Source: Variovorax sp. PCZ-1 (GTDB lineage: Bacteria; Pseudomonadota; Gammaproteobacteria; Burkholderiales; Burkholderiaceae_C). Taken from it: 64,000 bases of DNA. Positions 1 to 7,922 of this stretch are shown in pieces (the stretch's first letter is position 1; every line of letters begins with the position of its first letter). The translations under genes and the position numbers were made by a program. The stretch is from positions 1,860,001 to 1,924,000 of the forward strand of contig NZ_JAHCDN010000001.1 of the NCBI RefSeq assembly GCF_018413605.1, read 5' to 3'. Below the pieces are notes generated by a model that did no database searches, was not told where the DNA came from, and saw only the letters and a list, made by a program, of their open reading frames with translations.

Positions 1-168
1 TTTGGCACGGTGGATCTGCTCGCAGAATACCGCGTGAGTGACACCTACACCGTGAAGGCCAATCTCAACAATGTGGCCAACAAATACTATGCCGACACTT
101 TGTATCGCGGTCACTATGTGCCCGGCCAAGGCAGAGTGCTTCAAGTTAACATGACGGCTCGTTTCTGA
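1..168 (+). CDS. TonB-dependent outer-membrane receptor, C-terminal fragment
   Basis: An open frame runs from the window edge to a TGA at 166-168 and gives 55 residues. The sequence has alternating beta-strand character with LNNVANKYYAD and ends in VNMTARF, a terminal Phe typical of outer-membrane beta-barrel proteins. The LxNVxNKxY motif is characteristic of the last strands of TonB-dependent siderophore receptors. The body of the gene lies outside the window, so the substrate cannot be read. The piuC, tonB, exbB and exbD genes directly downstream on the same strand support a role in ferric-siderophore uptake, with the energising complex encoded next door. Confidence 0.85.
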   Translation, partial: FGTVDLLAEYRVSDTYTVKANLNNVANKYYADTLYRGHYVPGQGRVLQVNMTARF

Positions 169-192
169 ATCGCCTCCAGCAAAGCCAACGCC

Positions 193-903
193 ATGCAACT
201 CGTTATATCCTCTGTTTTATCTGCTGCTGATGTGGCCAAGCTACTCACCTTGCTGCGCAACGCACCCGCGGGCGAAGGCTGGCTCGATGGTGTGGCCACA
301 TCAGGCAAGCAAAGCGCGCAAGTGAAAAACAACCAGCAAATGCCAGAGCATGGAAAAGTGACTCAACAAGCGCGTGAGCTCGTGGTGGGCGCTATCAGCC
401 GCCATCCGAGCTTCATGACAGCCGCCTTGCCACGCCGTTTGTACCCACCCAATTTCAACCGCTACACAGGCTCAGCCAACACTTTCGGCGCACACATTGA
501 CAATGCCCTGCGCACCTTACCCGGCGCACCTGGCTTTTTGCGCACGGATTTATCGTGCACTTTGTTTTTGAGTGAGCCAGACAGCTACGCGGGCGGTGAG
601 CTTGTGATTCAAGCAGCTGGCGGCGAGCAGGCTTACAAGCTGCCCGCTGGCAGCCTCTTGCTCTACCCTGCCAACACCGTGCATCGCGTCAACCCCGTCA
701 CAAGCGGTGAGCGCATCGCTTGCTTTTTCTGGATTGAGAGCATGGTGCGGTCACAAGAGCAACGCGAGCTGCTTTATGAGCTGGATATGACCATCATGGC
801 GCAGCGCACGCGTGAGCTGCAACGTGGTGGCAAAGAATCTGCCGAATCTGTCCGCCTGACCGGCACGTATCACAATCTCTTGCGCATGTGGGCGCAGCCT
901 TAG
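193..903 (+). CDS. piuC: PiuC/YbiX-family Fe(II)/2-oxoglutarate dioxygenase (PKHD-type hydroxylase)
   Basis: The 236-residue product matches the PKHD-type hydroxylase family, whose members are usually about 225 residues and are found next to siderophore receptor genes. The double-stranded beta-helix iron ligands are visible as H101-x-D103 (in FGAHIDNALR) and H164 (in TVHRVNP), with the 2-oxoglutarate-binding Arg at about 174 (SGERIACFFW). It starts 24 bases after the receptor stop and is followed 6 bases later by tonB, so it is probably part of one iron-regulated operon. The physiological substrate of the family is not firmly known to me; a link to iron-siderophore handling is inferred from context. 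Confidence 0.93.
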   Translation: MQLVISSVLSAADVAKLLTLLRNAPAGEGWLDGVATSGKQSAQVKNNQQMPEHGKVTQQARELVVGAISRHPSFMTAALPRRLYPPNFNRYTGSANTFGAHIDNALRTLPGAPGFLRTDLSCTLFLSEPDSYAGGELVIQAAGGEQAYKLPAGSLLLYPANTVHRVNPVTSGERIACFFWIESMVRSQEQRELLYELDMTIMAQRTRELQRGGKESAESVRLTGTYHNLLRMWAQP

Positions 904-909
904 TCTTCC

Positions 910-1638
910 ATGAGTGATTCCATTCCCTTACACAAACGCCCCGTGGTCATCGCCAGCGCAGTCGCGCTGCTGCATGTTGGCGGCTTGGCTGCGCTGCAAA
1001 GTGGCTTGCTGGTGCGCGCTTATGAGGTGATCGTGCCGGTAGAGATGATCAGCCAGATCATTGAGCCACCTCAGCCGATCTTGCCGCCTCCTGCCCCGCC
1101 AGCGCCCCCCGCGCCCACGCCGCCGGAGCCTGCCAAGCTCAACAAGGCAGTTGCGCCGCCTCCCGCGCCACAGCCCTTAGCCGTTGCAGACCCCACACCC
1201 GCTCCCAACGCACCTGTGGCAACGCCTGCACCTCCTGCCCCACCTGCACCCTTGCCGCCCATCACTGCAGCCGTGGCCGCCACACCAACGCCTGCGCCAC
1301 CCGCAGCGCCCTCGCCTCCTGCAGCTCCAACCGCACCCGCACCCGTTGCAAAGGTAGAGCTGCCGCGCAGCGATGCCGATTACCTCAACAACCCTCGCCC
1401 GCCCTACCCGCCTGTGAGCAAGCGCTTGGGCGAACAAGGGCGCGTGATGCTGCGCGTCGTGGTGGGTGCAGATGGTTCGGCGCAGAAAGTCGAGCTGCAC
1501 ACCAGCAGCGGTTTTGATCGTTTGGATGCCGCAGCAGTTGCCGCTGTCTCTCGTTGGCGCTTCAAGCCTGGCACGCGCGGTGGTGTGCCTGAGACGATGC
1601 CATTCCTCGTGCCCTTAGATTTTTTTGCAAACAACTGA
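910..1638 (+). CDS. tonB: TonB energy-transducing protein
   Basis: TonB couples the proton-motive force of the inner membrane to outer-membrane receptors. The 242-residue product has one N-terminal membrane anchor (about residues 12-34), a long Pro/Ala-rich periplasmic spacer (about 50-150), and a C-terminal TonB domain (about 160-242) with the YPPVSKRLGEQGRV and AAVAAVSRWRFKPG signatures. It begins 6 bases after piuC and is followed by exbB and exbD, giving a complete Ton system beside its receptor. The Pro-rich spacer creates spurious open frames on the other strand. Confidence 0.95.
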   Translation: MSDSIPLHKRPVVIASAVALLHVGGLAALQSGLLVRAYEVIVPVEMISQIIEPPQPILPPPAPPAPPAPTPPEPAKLNKAVAPPPAPQPLAVADPTPAPNAPVATPAPPAPPAPLPPITAAVAATPTPAPPAAPSPPAAPTAPAPVAKVELPRSDADYLNNPRPPYPPVSKRLGEQGRVMLRVVVGADGSAQKVELHTSSGFDRLDAAAVAAVSRWRFKPGTRGGVPETMPFLVPLDFFANN

Positions 1639-1658
1639 TTTTTTTATTTGGACTTTTT

Positions 1659-2372
1659 ATGAATCAAGCTTTTGGTCTCTCCCAACTCTGGTCGCAAGGC
1701 GATTGGGTCACCCGCTTCGTCGCTCTGCTCTTGCTCGTTATGTCGCTTGCCAGCTGGATGGTCATCATCACCAAAGCGCTGGCCGTTCGCCGCGCGAGTG
1801 CGCAAGCCAAAGCCGTCGAATCGTTTTGGCATGGCTCAGATTTAGCCGATGGCCTCAGCAAACTCGGGGCCGAGGCAGACAACCCCTTTCGCCAGCTCGC
1901 CATCGAAGGCCGCGAAGCCGCCGCGCACCACAGAGCTGCCAAGCCGCAACTTCACGACACGATGGATATTTCTGATTGGATCACCCGCTGCCTGCGCAAC
2001 AGCATTGACGAATCCACTGCCAAGCTGCAATCCGGCCTAGCGGTCCTCGCCTCCGTTGGCTCCACCTCCCCCTTCGTCGGCCTCTTCGGCACCGTCTGGG
2101 GCATCTATCACGCCCTGCTCGCCATCGGCATGGCCGGCCAAGCCAGTATCGACAAAGTGGCCGGCCCGATAGGTGAAGCTCTGATCATGACGGCGCTCGG
2201 CCTCGCAGTCGCCATCCCCGCTGTGCTCGGCTACAACGCTCTCGTGCGCGCCAACAAAGGCGTCACGCAAAAGCTCAACCGCTTCGCGCATGATCTGCAT
2301 GCGTATTACGTCACAGGCGCGCGTGTAGGCACGAACGCTGCGGCGAACGTCACCCCGTTGAAGAAAGCATAA
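1659..2372 (+). CDS. exbB: ExbB/TolQ-type proton channel subunit
   Basis: The 237-residue membrane protein has the three-helix layout of the MotA/TolQ/ExbB family: one helix near residues 20-43, a second at about 122-156 containing the conserved GLFGTVWGIYHAL stretch, and a third at about 170-195 (EALIMTALGLAVAIPAV). It forms the proton-driven motor with ExbD that powers TonB. It lies 20 bases after tonB and 6 bases before exbD. The translation start is the ATG giving MNQAFGLSQL; the upstream sequence is T-rich with only a weak ribosome-binding site. Assignment to ExbB rather than TolQ rests on the neighbouring tonB and receptor genes. Confidence 0.94.
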   Translation: MNQAFGLSQLWSQGDWVTRFVALLLLVMSLASWMVIITKALAVRRASAQAKAVESFWHGSDLADGLSKLGAEADNPFRQLAIEGREAAAHHRAAKPQLHDTMDISDWITRCLRNSIDESTAKLQSGLAVLASVGSTSPFVGLFGTVWGIYHALLAIGMAGQASIDKVAGPIGEALIMTALGLAVAIPAVLGYNALVRANKGVTQKLNRFAHDLHAYYVTGARVGTNAAANVTPLKKA

Positions 2373-2378
2373 AAAATC

Positions 2379-2789
2379 ATGGCATTCGGAACCCAAGACG
2401 ACACAGATGAGGTGATGAACGAAATCAACATGACACCGCTGGTCGATGTCATGCTCGTGCTCCTCATCATCTTCATCATCACCGTCCCCGTGATGAAGCA
2501 CACCGTCAACATTGATCTGCCTCGCGCGACCAATCAACCACAGGATGCCAAGCCCCAAACCATTCGCCTCAGCGTGGATGACAAAGGCCAATACTATTGG
2601 AACGAAACCCCCGCCTCCGACGAAGCCGTGCAATCCCAACTCAAAGCCGCAGCAGCTCTTAATCCTCAGCCCGAGCTACACATCCGTGGCGATAAAGCTG
2701 TGCGCTATGAGCGCGTCGCGCAAGCCATGGCAGCAGCGCAGCAAGCGGGCGTGAAAAAGATTGGCTTTATCACCGAGCCAGCGAAGTGA
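2379..2789 (+). CDS. exbD: ExbD/TolR-type motor subunit
   Basis: The 136-residue protein has a short cytosolic N-terminus, a single membrane helix (about residues 19-40) carrying the proton-relay Asp at about position 23 in LVDVMLVLLIIF, and a periplasmic domain ending in VKKIGFITEP, all typical of ExbD/TolR. It is the last gene of the receptor-piuC-tonB-exbB-exbD cluster. A palindromic repeat downstream (2826-2882) probably ends the transcript. Confidence 0.94.
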   Translation: MAFGTQDDTDEVMNEINMTPLVDVMLVLLIIFIITVPVMKHTVNIDLPRATNQPQDAKPQTIRLSVDDKGQYYWNETPASDEAVQSQLKAAAALNPQPELHIRGDKAVRYERVAQAMAAAQQAGVKKIGFITEPAK

Positions 2790-2825
2790 AGCAGCTCAAC
2801 ACTCAGTAGTACTCTTTCAAACCCG

Positions 2826-2882
2826 TTCACCCTGAGCTTGTCGAAGGGCTCTTACTAGGCTTCGACAAGCTCAGCCCGAACG
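2826..2882. repeat. Rep-B palindrome (CCTGAGC/TTGTCGAAGG family), probable bidirectional terminator
   Basis: Two inverted arms, CCCTGAGCTTGTCGAAG and its complement CTTCGACAAGCTCAG, flank a short loop between exbD and the convergent Rieske gene. The unit CCTGAGC(T/C)TGTCGAAGGG is a dispersed repeat that I recall as common in many proteobacterial genomes. A single arm of the same repeat lies inside hrpA at 14231-14252. The position between converging genes suits a terminator role, which is inferred. Confidence 0.8.
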
Positions 2883-2908
2883 GCATGGTCTCATCGAAGA
2901 AAGTAAGC

Positions 2909-3640
2909 TCAGCACTTCACAGGATTGCGGCAAAACTTATCCAACTCGCGCACAGGCGTGCGCTGAGTCACGGCGTTCTTCGCTTTGCTGCCCACTTCAA
3001 TGCTGAGCTTGGCCTCGTATTTTTTGAAGAACTCATCGAACAATTCGCCGCCTAGCGTAGCGTAAGCCGTGAGCGTATCGTCTTTCGCGTTGTGCTCTAA
3101 AAGAATGGCGCACAGTGGCTGGCTCGCCGGCCCGCCCAACACTTTCGCACCCTGCGCTGGATCGTATTGGCTGTGATCGGCGCAGCAGTGAATCAGGTCA
3201 GCGCCGTGATTTGGCGTTTTGGCATTCACTGGCGTGCCTTTGCGAAAGGAGATAAAACTCAATTGCTGCGTTGGATAAACCAGCTGATGCGCACAGATCG
3301 CACTAAAGGCCACGATGCTTTTCTTCATGCCCACGCCGCCCGGCCAAGCGTAGCTCTCGCCACCTTTGGTTTTGAGCGCAGCAGGATTGGATGGCGGTAC
3401 AGCCTTGCCCAGATCGAGCAAGAATACTGGTGTGGCCTCAAACGGGTAATGAAACACGTAATTCGTCTGCACCGTAAGAGAAGAAGCCTTGAACGGATCG
3501 CCCCGCTCATTGGTCAGCAAAACGCGCTGATAAGCCTTCGGGCGAGCATCTGCGGCCAAAGCGGGCAAACTCGCTGCGCCAGACAAGCAAGCTGCTGTAG
3601 CCGCTGTAGAACATGATTCAATAAAGTTGCGTCGATCCAT
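2909..3640 (-). CDS. Tat-exported Rieske [2Fe-2S] domain protein
   Basis: From the chosen ATG (MDRRNFIES, 243 residues) the product has a twin-arginine signal (RRNFI, then a hydrophobic stretch ending ALAA at about residue 30). A Rieske-type cluster site follows: C117-x-H119 (ICAHQ) and C153-x-x-H156 (CCADHSQYDP), with the following GGPASQPL resembling the proline loop. Such proteins act as periplasmic electron carriers. An upstream ATG at 3676 is also in frame, but the Tat motif normally lies very near the start, so the internal start is preferred. The gene stands alone between exbD and the accessory region, so its redox partner is unknown. Confidence 0.85.
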   Translation of the reverse strand: MDRRNFIESCSTAATAACLSGAASLPALAADARPKAYQRVLLTNERGDPFKASSLTVQTNYVFHYPFEATPVFLLDLGKAVPPSNPAALKTKGGESYAWPGGVGMKKSIVAFSAICAHQLVYPTQQLSFISFRKGTPVNAKTPNHGADLIHCCADHSQYDPAQGAKVLGGPASQPLCAILLEHNAKDDTLTAYATLGGELFDEFFKKYEAKLSIEVGSKAKNAVTQRTPVRELDKFCRNPVKC

Positions 3641-3779
3641 ACTCTCCATCGTGCAGGGCTTGGCAGATCTTGTCAACTTGGGTCAACACGCGCTCAAGAT
3701 TTACTGACAGGCTTGCCCAATCACGCATCGGCTGGACCGCCCGCCATCACGCTCGCTCGAATCAGGCAGGAATACGCAA

Positions 3780-3845
3780 AATTTAAGCCAAATCAGCCAT
3801 TCCCCGGCGTAGAATCTGCGCAGAGTGCTATCAGAAGAATAGTAA
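3780..3845 (+). repeat. Rep-A copy 1
   Basis: This is a full-length copy with left arm TTTAAGCCAAATCAGCC, core CCGGCGTAGAATCTGCGCAG, AGTGCTAT and right arm ATAGTAA. It lies immediately upstream of the GreA-like gene, whose ATG is about 30 bases further on. Confidence 0.9.
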
Positions 3846-3875
3846 ACACCAACCACCCCACGCAGACATTTCACC

Positions 3876-4358
3876 ATGGATAAATTCTTGCTGCAGCAAC
3901 AGGTGCTAGCGCGGCTAGCCGAAGACCTGCTGCAAGCCGAGCGCGCCATGCAGGTGGCCCATGAAACGGCGACTCACGAAGAAAACATCGCCGAAAACAA
4001 ATACGACACCTTAGGCCTGGAAGCCGCGTACCTGTCCACCGGCCAAGCGCGTCGCGCCGAAGCCATCCGAGAGGCGATGGCCCATTGGCGCCAATTCCGC
4101 CCGCGCCCCTACGACGCCAGCAAAGGCATACAGCTCGGCGCGCTGGTCTGCCTGGTCGATGCCGACGACAAACAGCAACAGCTCTTTCTCGGCCCCAAGG
4201 GTGGCAGCATGAAGTTAGCGAGCGGCTCAGAGTTCGTTCAGGTCATCAGCAGCGAAGCCCCTTTGGGCAGAGCCATGCTGGGTAAATGTGAGGGTGATCA
4301 GGTATCGATACAGGGCGCTCCAAGCGGGCAGCAGTTTGAGGTGCTGCGGGTTGACTAG
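3876..4358 (+). CDS. GreA/GreB C-terminal-domain-like protein
   Basis: The 160-residue product has a helical, probably coiled-coil N-terminal half (about residues 1-75, rich in Ala, Glu and Gln) and a C-terminal domain (about 85-158) with GALVCLVDADD, ISSEAPLGRAMLGKCEGDQVSI and FEVLRVD. That pattern is the FKBP-like domain of the transcription elongation factors GreA, GreB and Rnk. The canonical acidic-tipped Gre coiled coil is not obvious, so cleavage stimulation is uncertain; such Gre-like proteins usually act at the RNA polymerase secondary channel. It sits alone between two Rep-A copies. Confidence 0.7.
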   Translation: MDKFLLQQQVLARLAEDLLQAERAMQVAHETATHEENIAENKYDTLGLEAAYLSTGQARRAEAIREAMAHWRQFRPRPYDASKGIQLGALVCLVDADDKQQQLFLGPKGGSMKLASGSEFVQVISSEAPLGRAMLGKCEGDQVSIQGAPSGQQFEVLRVD

Positions 4359-4423
4359 TACCCAAAGTTCACGTCGAATGCATCAGACATGACTCGCCCG
4401 GCTCAGCTTGCTCCGTCATCGCA

Positions 4424-4490
4424 AATTTCAAGCCAAATCAGCCATTCCCCGGCGTAGAATCTGCACAAAGTGCTATTAAAAGCATAGTAA
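4424..4490 (+). repeat. Rep-A copy 2
   Basis: A full-length copy in direct orientation to copy 1, with TTTCAAGCCAAATCAGCC, CCGGCGTAGAATCTGCACAA, AGTGCTATT and ATAGTAA. The two left arms match almost base for base. It separates the GreA-like gene from the toxin-antitoxin pair. Confidence 0.9.
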
Positions 4491-4625
4491 TCCGATGCTC
4501 CGTACAACGCACTACTCGCCATCCAGCCCGTGTCTTTACGGCTTGGAATTAACACCTGGAAGCCCCAAACGGTGCTGAGGTTCGCGCCACTTGACCCCTC
4601 GATTTAATGTAGCTACAATAAATCA

Positions 4626-4895
4626 ATGCAAATCCAGTTCGATTCAGCGAAAGACTTGGCAAATCAAGCCAAGCACGGTGTGTCACTCTCGCTAGCGGAT
4701 GAACTGGATTGGGAAGCTGCGTTGGTGTGGGTTGATGAGCGGTTTGAGTATGGCGAGGCGCGCATGATCGCGCTCGCGCCGCAAACTGGCATCCTGTACT
4801 ACGTGGCATTTGTAGATCGTGGCGAGATGCGCAGAGTGATCAGCCTGCGCCGCGCCAATCGTCGAGAGGTGAAACACTATGTCCAAACAACTTAA
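4626..4895 (+). CDS. brnT: BrnT family toxin (type II toxin-antitoxin)
   Basis: The 89-residue protein shows the BrnT pattern: an N-terminal FDSAKDLANQAKHGVSL (family FDxxKxxxNxxKHGVSF), a central DERFEYGEARMIALAP, and a C-terminal RVISLRRANRREVKHY (family RIISARKAxxxE). BrnT toxins have a RelE-like ribonuclease fold and inhibit translation. The stop overlaps the start of the following antitoxin gene by 17 bases, as is usual for this toxin-first operon. The residues expected for RNA cleavage appear retained, so the toxin may be active. Confidence 0.92.
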   Translation: MQIQFDSAKDLANQAKHGVSLSLADELDWEAALVWVDERFEYGEARMIALAPQTGILYYVAFVDRGEMRRVISLRRANRREVKHYVQTT

Positions 4896-5178
4896 GCGCC
4901 CACCCATCCTCATGCCAACAGCGCAAGAGGACAAAGCCATCACTGCCGCCGCCAAAAGCGACCCCGATGCCCAGCCGCTCACGCCCAATCAGCTCGCAGC
5001 CATGGTGCCCATGCGCGCGCTGCGCGGGCGACCGAAACTAGACAACGCCAAACAACTGGTCTCCGTGCGCTACAGCCCCGAGGTGCTGGCTTTTTTCAAA
5101 TCCACCGGCGAGGGCTGGCAATCGCGCATGGACGGCGCGCTGCGCGAGTATGTGGCGCAGCATTCGCGCAGCGCGTAG
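4879..5178 (+). CDS. brnA: BrnA family antitoxin
   Basis: The 99-residue partner of BrnT carries the C-terminal ribbon-helix-helix stretch KQLVSVRYSPEVLAFFKSTGEGWQ, which in the family binds operator DNA and represses the operon, followed by RMDGALREYVAQ. The N-terminal part with the GRPKLDN motif is typical of BrnA. It overlaps the toxin gene by 17 bases, so translation is probably coupled. Autoregulation by the BrnT-BrnA complex is known for the family and is expected here. Confidence 0.92.
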   Translation: MSKQLKRPPILMPTAQEDKAITAAAKSDPDAQPLTPNQLAAMVPMRALRGRPKLDNAKQLVSVRYSPEVLAFFKSTGEGWQSRMDGALREYVAQHSRSA

Positions 5179-5190
5179 CGCATTGCTCCG

Positions 5191-5254
5191 CTATTAATGT
5201 AATAGCACTCTGCGCAGTATTTATGCCGACAAGATGCCAATTTCGCTCAAATTC
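5191..5254 (-). repeat. Rep-A copy 3
   Basis: The copy is in reverse orientation (plus-strand TAATAGCACTCTGCGCAG, then TTATGCCGAC) directly after brnA. It forms an inverted pair with copy 4, about 20 bases further on, and may also serve as a terminator for the brnTA operon. Confidence 0.85.
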
Positions 5255-5274
5255 CCACACCCTATAAGCATTGA

Positions 5275-5343
5275 AAATTTAAGCTAAATCAGCCATTCCC
5301 CGGCATAGAATCTGCGCAGAGTGCTATTCAATTCATAGTAAAT
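5275..5343 (+). repeat. Rep-A copy 4
   Basis: A full-length direct copy (AAATTTAAGCTAAATCAGCC, CCGGCATAGAATCTGCGCAG, AGTGCTATT, CATAGTAA) that ends about 20 bases before the ATG of the first GNAT gene. Confidence 0.9.
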
Positions 5344-5365
5344 ACCGCCTAAAGCCAGTCACCCC

Positions 5366-5839
5366 ATGCCGCCCCTCATAAGCATTCGCCCCATTCAACC
5401 CACCGACTTTGCCGCTTGGAAGCCGCTCTGGGATGGCTACAACGCTTTCTATGGCCGCGAGGGCGCAACCGCCCTGCCCGATGACATCACGCAAAGCACC
5501 TGGCTGCGCTTTTTCAACCCCAGCGAGCCCGTGCATGCCATCGTGGCCGCTGCGCAAACGCCGCAAGGCGAGCAACTCGTCGGCCTGGTGCACTATCTGT
5601 TTCACCGCAGCACCACGCGGCTGCATGATGTGTGCTACCTGCAAGACCTCTTCACCGCCCCCGCGCATCGCGGCCAGCGCATCGGCGCGCAGCTCATTGA
5701 AGCCGTGTATGCCGCCGCGAAGCTGGCCAACAGTTCCCGCGTTTACTGGACCACCCAAACCACCAACACCAGCGGCCGCGCGCTCTATGACAAACTGGCC
5801 AAGCATGCGGGGTTTATTGTGTATTCACGTGAGCTTTGA
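5366..5839 (+). CDS. GNAT family N-acetyltransferase, copy 1
   Basis: The 157-residue protein is a GCN5-related acetyltransferase. Motif A for acetyl-CoA binding is visible as DLFTAPAHRGQRIGAQLIEAV (the R/Q-x-x-G-x-G/A pattern) and motif B as VYWTTQTTNTSGRALYDKLA. The acceptor substrate is unknown; the overall pattern resembles small single-domain GNAT proteins acting on small molecules. It is about 86 percent identical by my count (135 of 157) to the copy at 9522, and both are preceded by a Rep-A element. The two copies flank a lipoprotein and protease gene pair. Confidence 0.9.
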   Translation: MPPLISIRPIQPTDFAAWKPLWDGYNAFYGREGATALPDDITQSTWLRFFNPSEPVHAIVAAAQTPQGEQLVGLVHYLFHRSTTRLHDVCYLQDLFTAPAHRGQRIGAQLIEAVYAAAKLANSSRVYWTTQTTNTSGRALYDKLAKHAGFIVYSREL

Positions 5840-6209
5840 GCGCGCGCTAGACGTATCGATTGCTTGCGGTTAAGCCGTCCAAATTGAAGAACTCTTACCT
5901 GCGCCAGCACGCATGCCAATTTCAAAGTGATGAATGGATCTCGATTCCCGGTCTTATGGAGGTAGACGCACCAGTACTTCGTCGCCTGTCTTTTGGACAC
6001 TTTTAACTGCACAGACGTTCTTGGCAGGCAAGACAAAAATCGTAAGAGTCGCGACGAATTCTCCGCAGAAGTGAGTAGATCAGTGATTCAGATATTAGAT
6101 TCTTGACAATCAACTGCCCTAGACTCATGTTTGAAAGTTTCAAGCGCGCGTGATGGGAAATCCTCATCTACTCGATATTGCAAACGGGACCAACAAACGG
6201 AGAACTGCA
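5840..6209. other. Non-coding stretch upstream of the lipoprotein-protease pair
   Basis: These 370 bases hold no convincing gene. A TTGACA at 6103-6108 could be a -35 box for the downstream operon, but no good -10 hexamer follows at the right distance. The sequence is less GC-rich than the flanking genes. Confidence 0.4.
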
Positions 6210-7919
6210 ATGCGTTACCACCTTTTGGCTGCTTTGGCGATTTTGACCGTCACGGGCTGCAGCACCAACCTTCAGAGCAATCGCATGTATGCAGACAGCG
6301 AAGTCGAGCCCGGTGTACTCTACAACCTACCGATGGCTGTATTTGACGTCGACGTGAAATTTCTCGTCACGGATTGCAGGGTCAAAGGCGGCACGCACGA
6401 GTTGACTTGGGAGCTGGCGGAAGGTGCAGCCGTACACAGCCTAGCCCCCGACCCAGCAGAGACCTACCGCATACCATACAACACACTCAATTCACCGCTC
6501 AAGCTCACGAGTATGACTTTGTCGATGCATCCCAACGGGATGATCAAGTCCATCAACGCTGCAGCTGAGGACCGCACGTCCCAGGTACTCGCCTCTGTGG
6601 CTGGCACGGCAATCAACCTGTTCAAAACGAGCGTACTGCGCTTCACCGGCACGAGTGCGACGAGAACCGGCATGCCTTGCGCTGACTTCATCGACAAAAG
6701 GCTCAAACAGCGCAAATCGATCCTCGATATCGAACTACCTGCAGCACGCCTTGCCGACAAAGCGCTGGCAGCGGACAAGAAAGCATCGGACGAGATCCGG
6801 GTATTGGTTGAGCAGCTCAAGGCCAAGCTGGCAGAAAGCTTAAAGGGCACGGACGCGGCGGCGACCGCTGCGCTTAAGACTGAGCTTGCAAAGGCGCAGG
6901 CGCAGGCCAGCGTAGCTGCCGCGAAACTCAAAGACAGATCGCCCGTGATGGAGCTAGACGCGCAGATCGAGCAAGAAAAGATCGCACTTGCGCTGGCCAA
7001 AAAAAAGGGTGATAGCGCAGCAGCGAAGGCTTCGCAAGACAAGATTGACGGGCTCGAAGCTTCGCGCACCGTAGCGAGCGCAACACTTAAAGACCGGGAG
7101 CCGGCAACGGCTGAGCTGCAGGCGACACTGGTAACCCTGACTGAAGCGCTTACGTACCCGGTAAGAAAGACCAACTGGCAGCCGAGGAATGATGCCGCAA
7201 CGCGTTGTGTTGCGGTGTCCGCGCCCCATGTGGATTTTCTAGCCCGACTGGCACGCGCCAGCAATGCGACGATACCGGACACGTCGGTGGACGAAGAATT
7301 CGTCGCACATGCCTGTATCGAGGCGGCCGGCCACCCAGTGAAGCCGGTGGCCACTGGCACCACACCCGCAGCTCCGGGGAGCTCGTCGACCATCTTTACC
7401 GGCGTGGTGTACCGCCAACCTGTGTCAGGCACGGTAAGCGTTACCGACAGGCGCCCAGGCGGCACGCGGTTCACCTCGCCCAGTGCTGTTAGCTTGCCAC
7501 AACTCGGTGCAAAGGCCTTGGTTTGGCTAGAAAACAGGACTTTCGACAAGAACTCAATCGTTGTCTCATTTAACGAAGACGGTTCCATGAGCCAGCTAAC
7601 GTTCCAAGCGGAAGCGCGCGCCGAGCGTGGCGCCGCTGCTGTACAGGACCTTTCCAAATCGCTCGTTGATCTTCTAAAACTGCGCTCGGATGCAATCAAG
7701 GCTAAGGAGCAGGCGGTTGACGATGAACAAAAGAAAGCGCAGCAGGCTCAGCTCGACGCGTTGGATCAGCAAATTGCCCTTATTAACAAGCGCAAGGATG
7801 TAGAGGCAGCTCGCACACCGCCCGATCCGCTCGACAAGGAAAAAGACCAACTCAAGAAACTTATCGATGTGGAGACGCTACGCCAGCAGCTAGATGCACT
7901 CAAGAAAAAGGCGGAATAA
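6210..7919 (+). CDS. Predicted lipoprotein with coiled-coil segments, unknown function
   Basis: Starting at the ATG at 6210, with GGAG just upstream, the product is 569 residues. It opens with a lipoprotein signal (RYHLLAALAILTVTGC, the Cys being the predicted lipidated residue). A globular N-terminal part is followed by a long Ala/Lys/Glu-rich coiled coil (about residues 175-310), a middle domain, and a second coiled coil at the C-terminus (about 490-569). A longer reading from 6150 exists but would bury the signal peptide. The stop is 3 bases before the serine protease gene, so the two are almost certainly co-transcribed. No family was recognised. Confidence 0.75.
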   Translation: MRYHLLAALAILTVTGCSTNLQSNRMYADSEVEPGVLYNLPMAVFDVDVKFLVTDCRVKGGTHELTWELAEGAAVHSLAPDPAETYRIPYNTLNSPLKLTSMTLSMHPNGMIKSINAAAEDRTSQVLASVAGTAINLFKTSVLRFTGTSATRTGMPCADFIDKRLKQRKSILDIELPAARLADKALAADKKASDEIRVLVEQLKAKLAESLKGTDAAATAALKTELAKAQAQASVAAAKLKDRSPVMELDAQIEQEKIALALAKKKGDSAAAKASQDKIDGLEASRTVASATLKDREPATAELQATLVTLTEALTYPVRKTNWQPRNDAATRCVAVSAPHVDFLARLARASNATIPDTSVDEEFVAHACIEAAGHPVKPVATGTTPAAPGSSSTIFTGVVYRQPVSGTVSVTDRRPGGTRFTSPSAVSLPQLGAKALVWLENRTFDKNSIVVSFNEDGSMSQLTFQAEARAERGAAAVQDLSKSLVDLLKLRSDAIKAKEQAVDDEQKKAQQAQLDALDQQIALINKRKDVEAARTPPDPLDKEKDQLKKLIDVETLRQQLDALKKKAE

Positions 7920-7922
7920 TTC

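Noticed and set aside
1071-1500. Gly/Ala- and Cys/Arg-rich frames antisense to tonB
   Set aside because: They are low-complexity translations of the Pro-rich TonB spacer on the other strand.
4626-5178. A defence island around brnTA
   Set aside because: Apart from the toxin-antitoxin pair and the distant HEPN gene there are no restriction, Abi or retron-type genes nearby, so the term is not justified.
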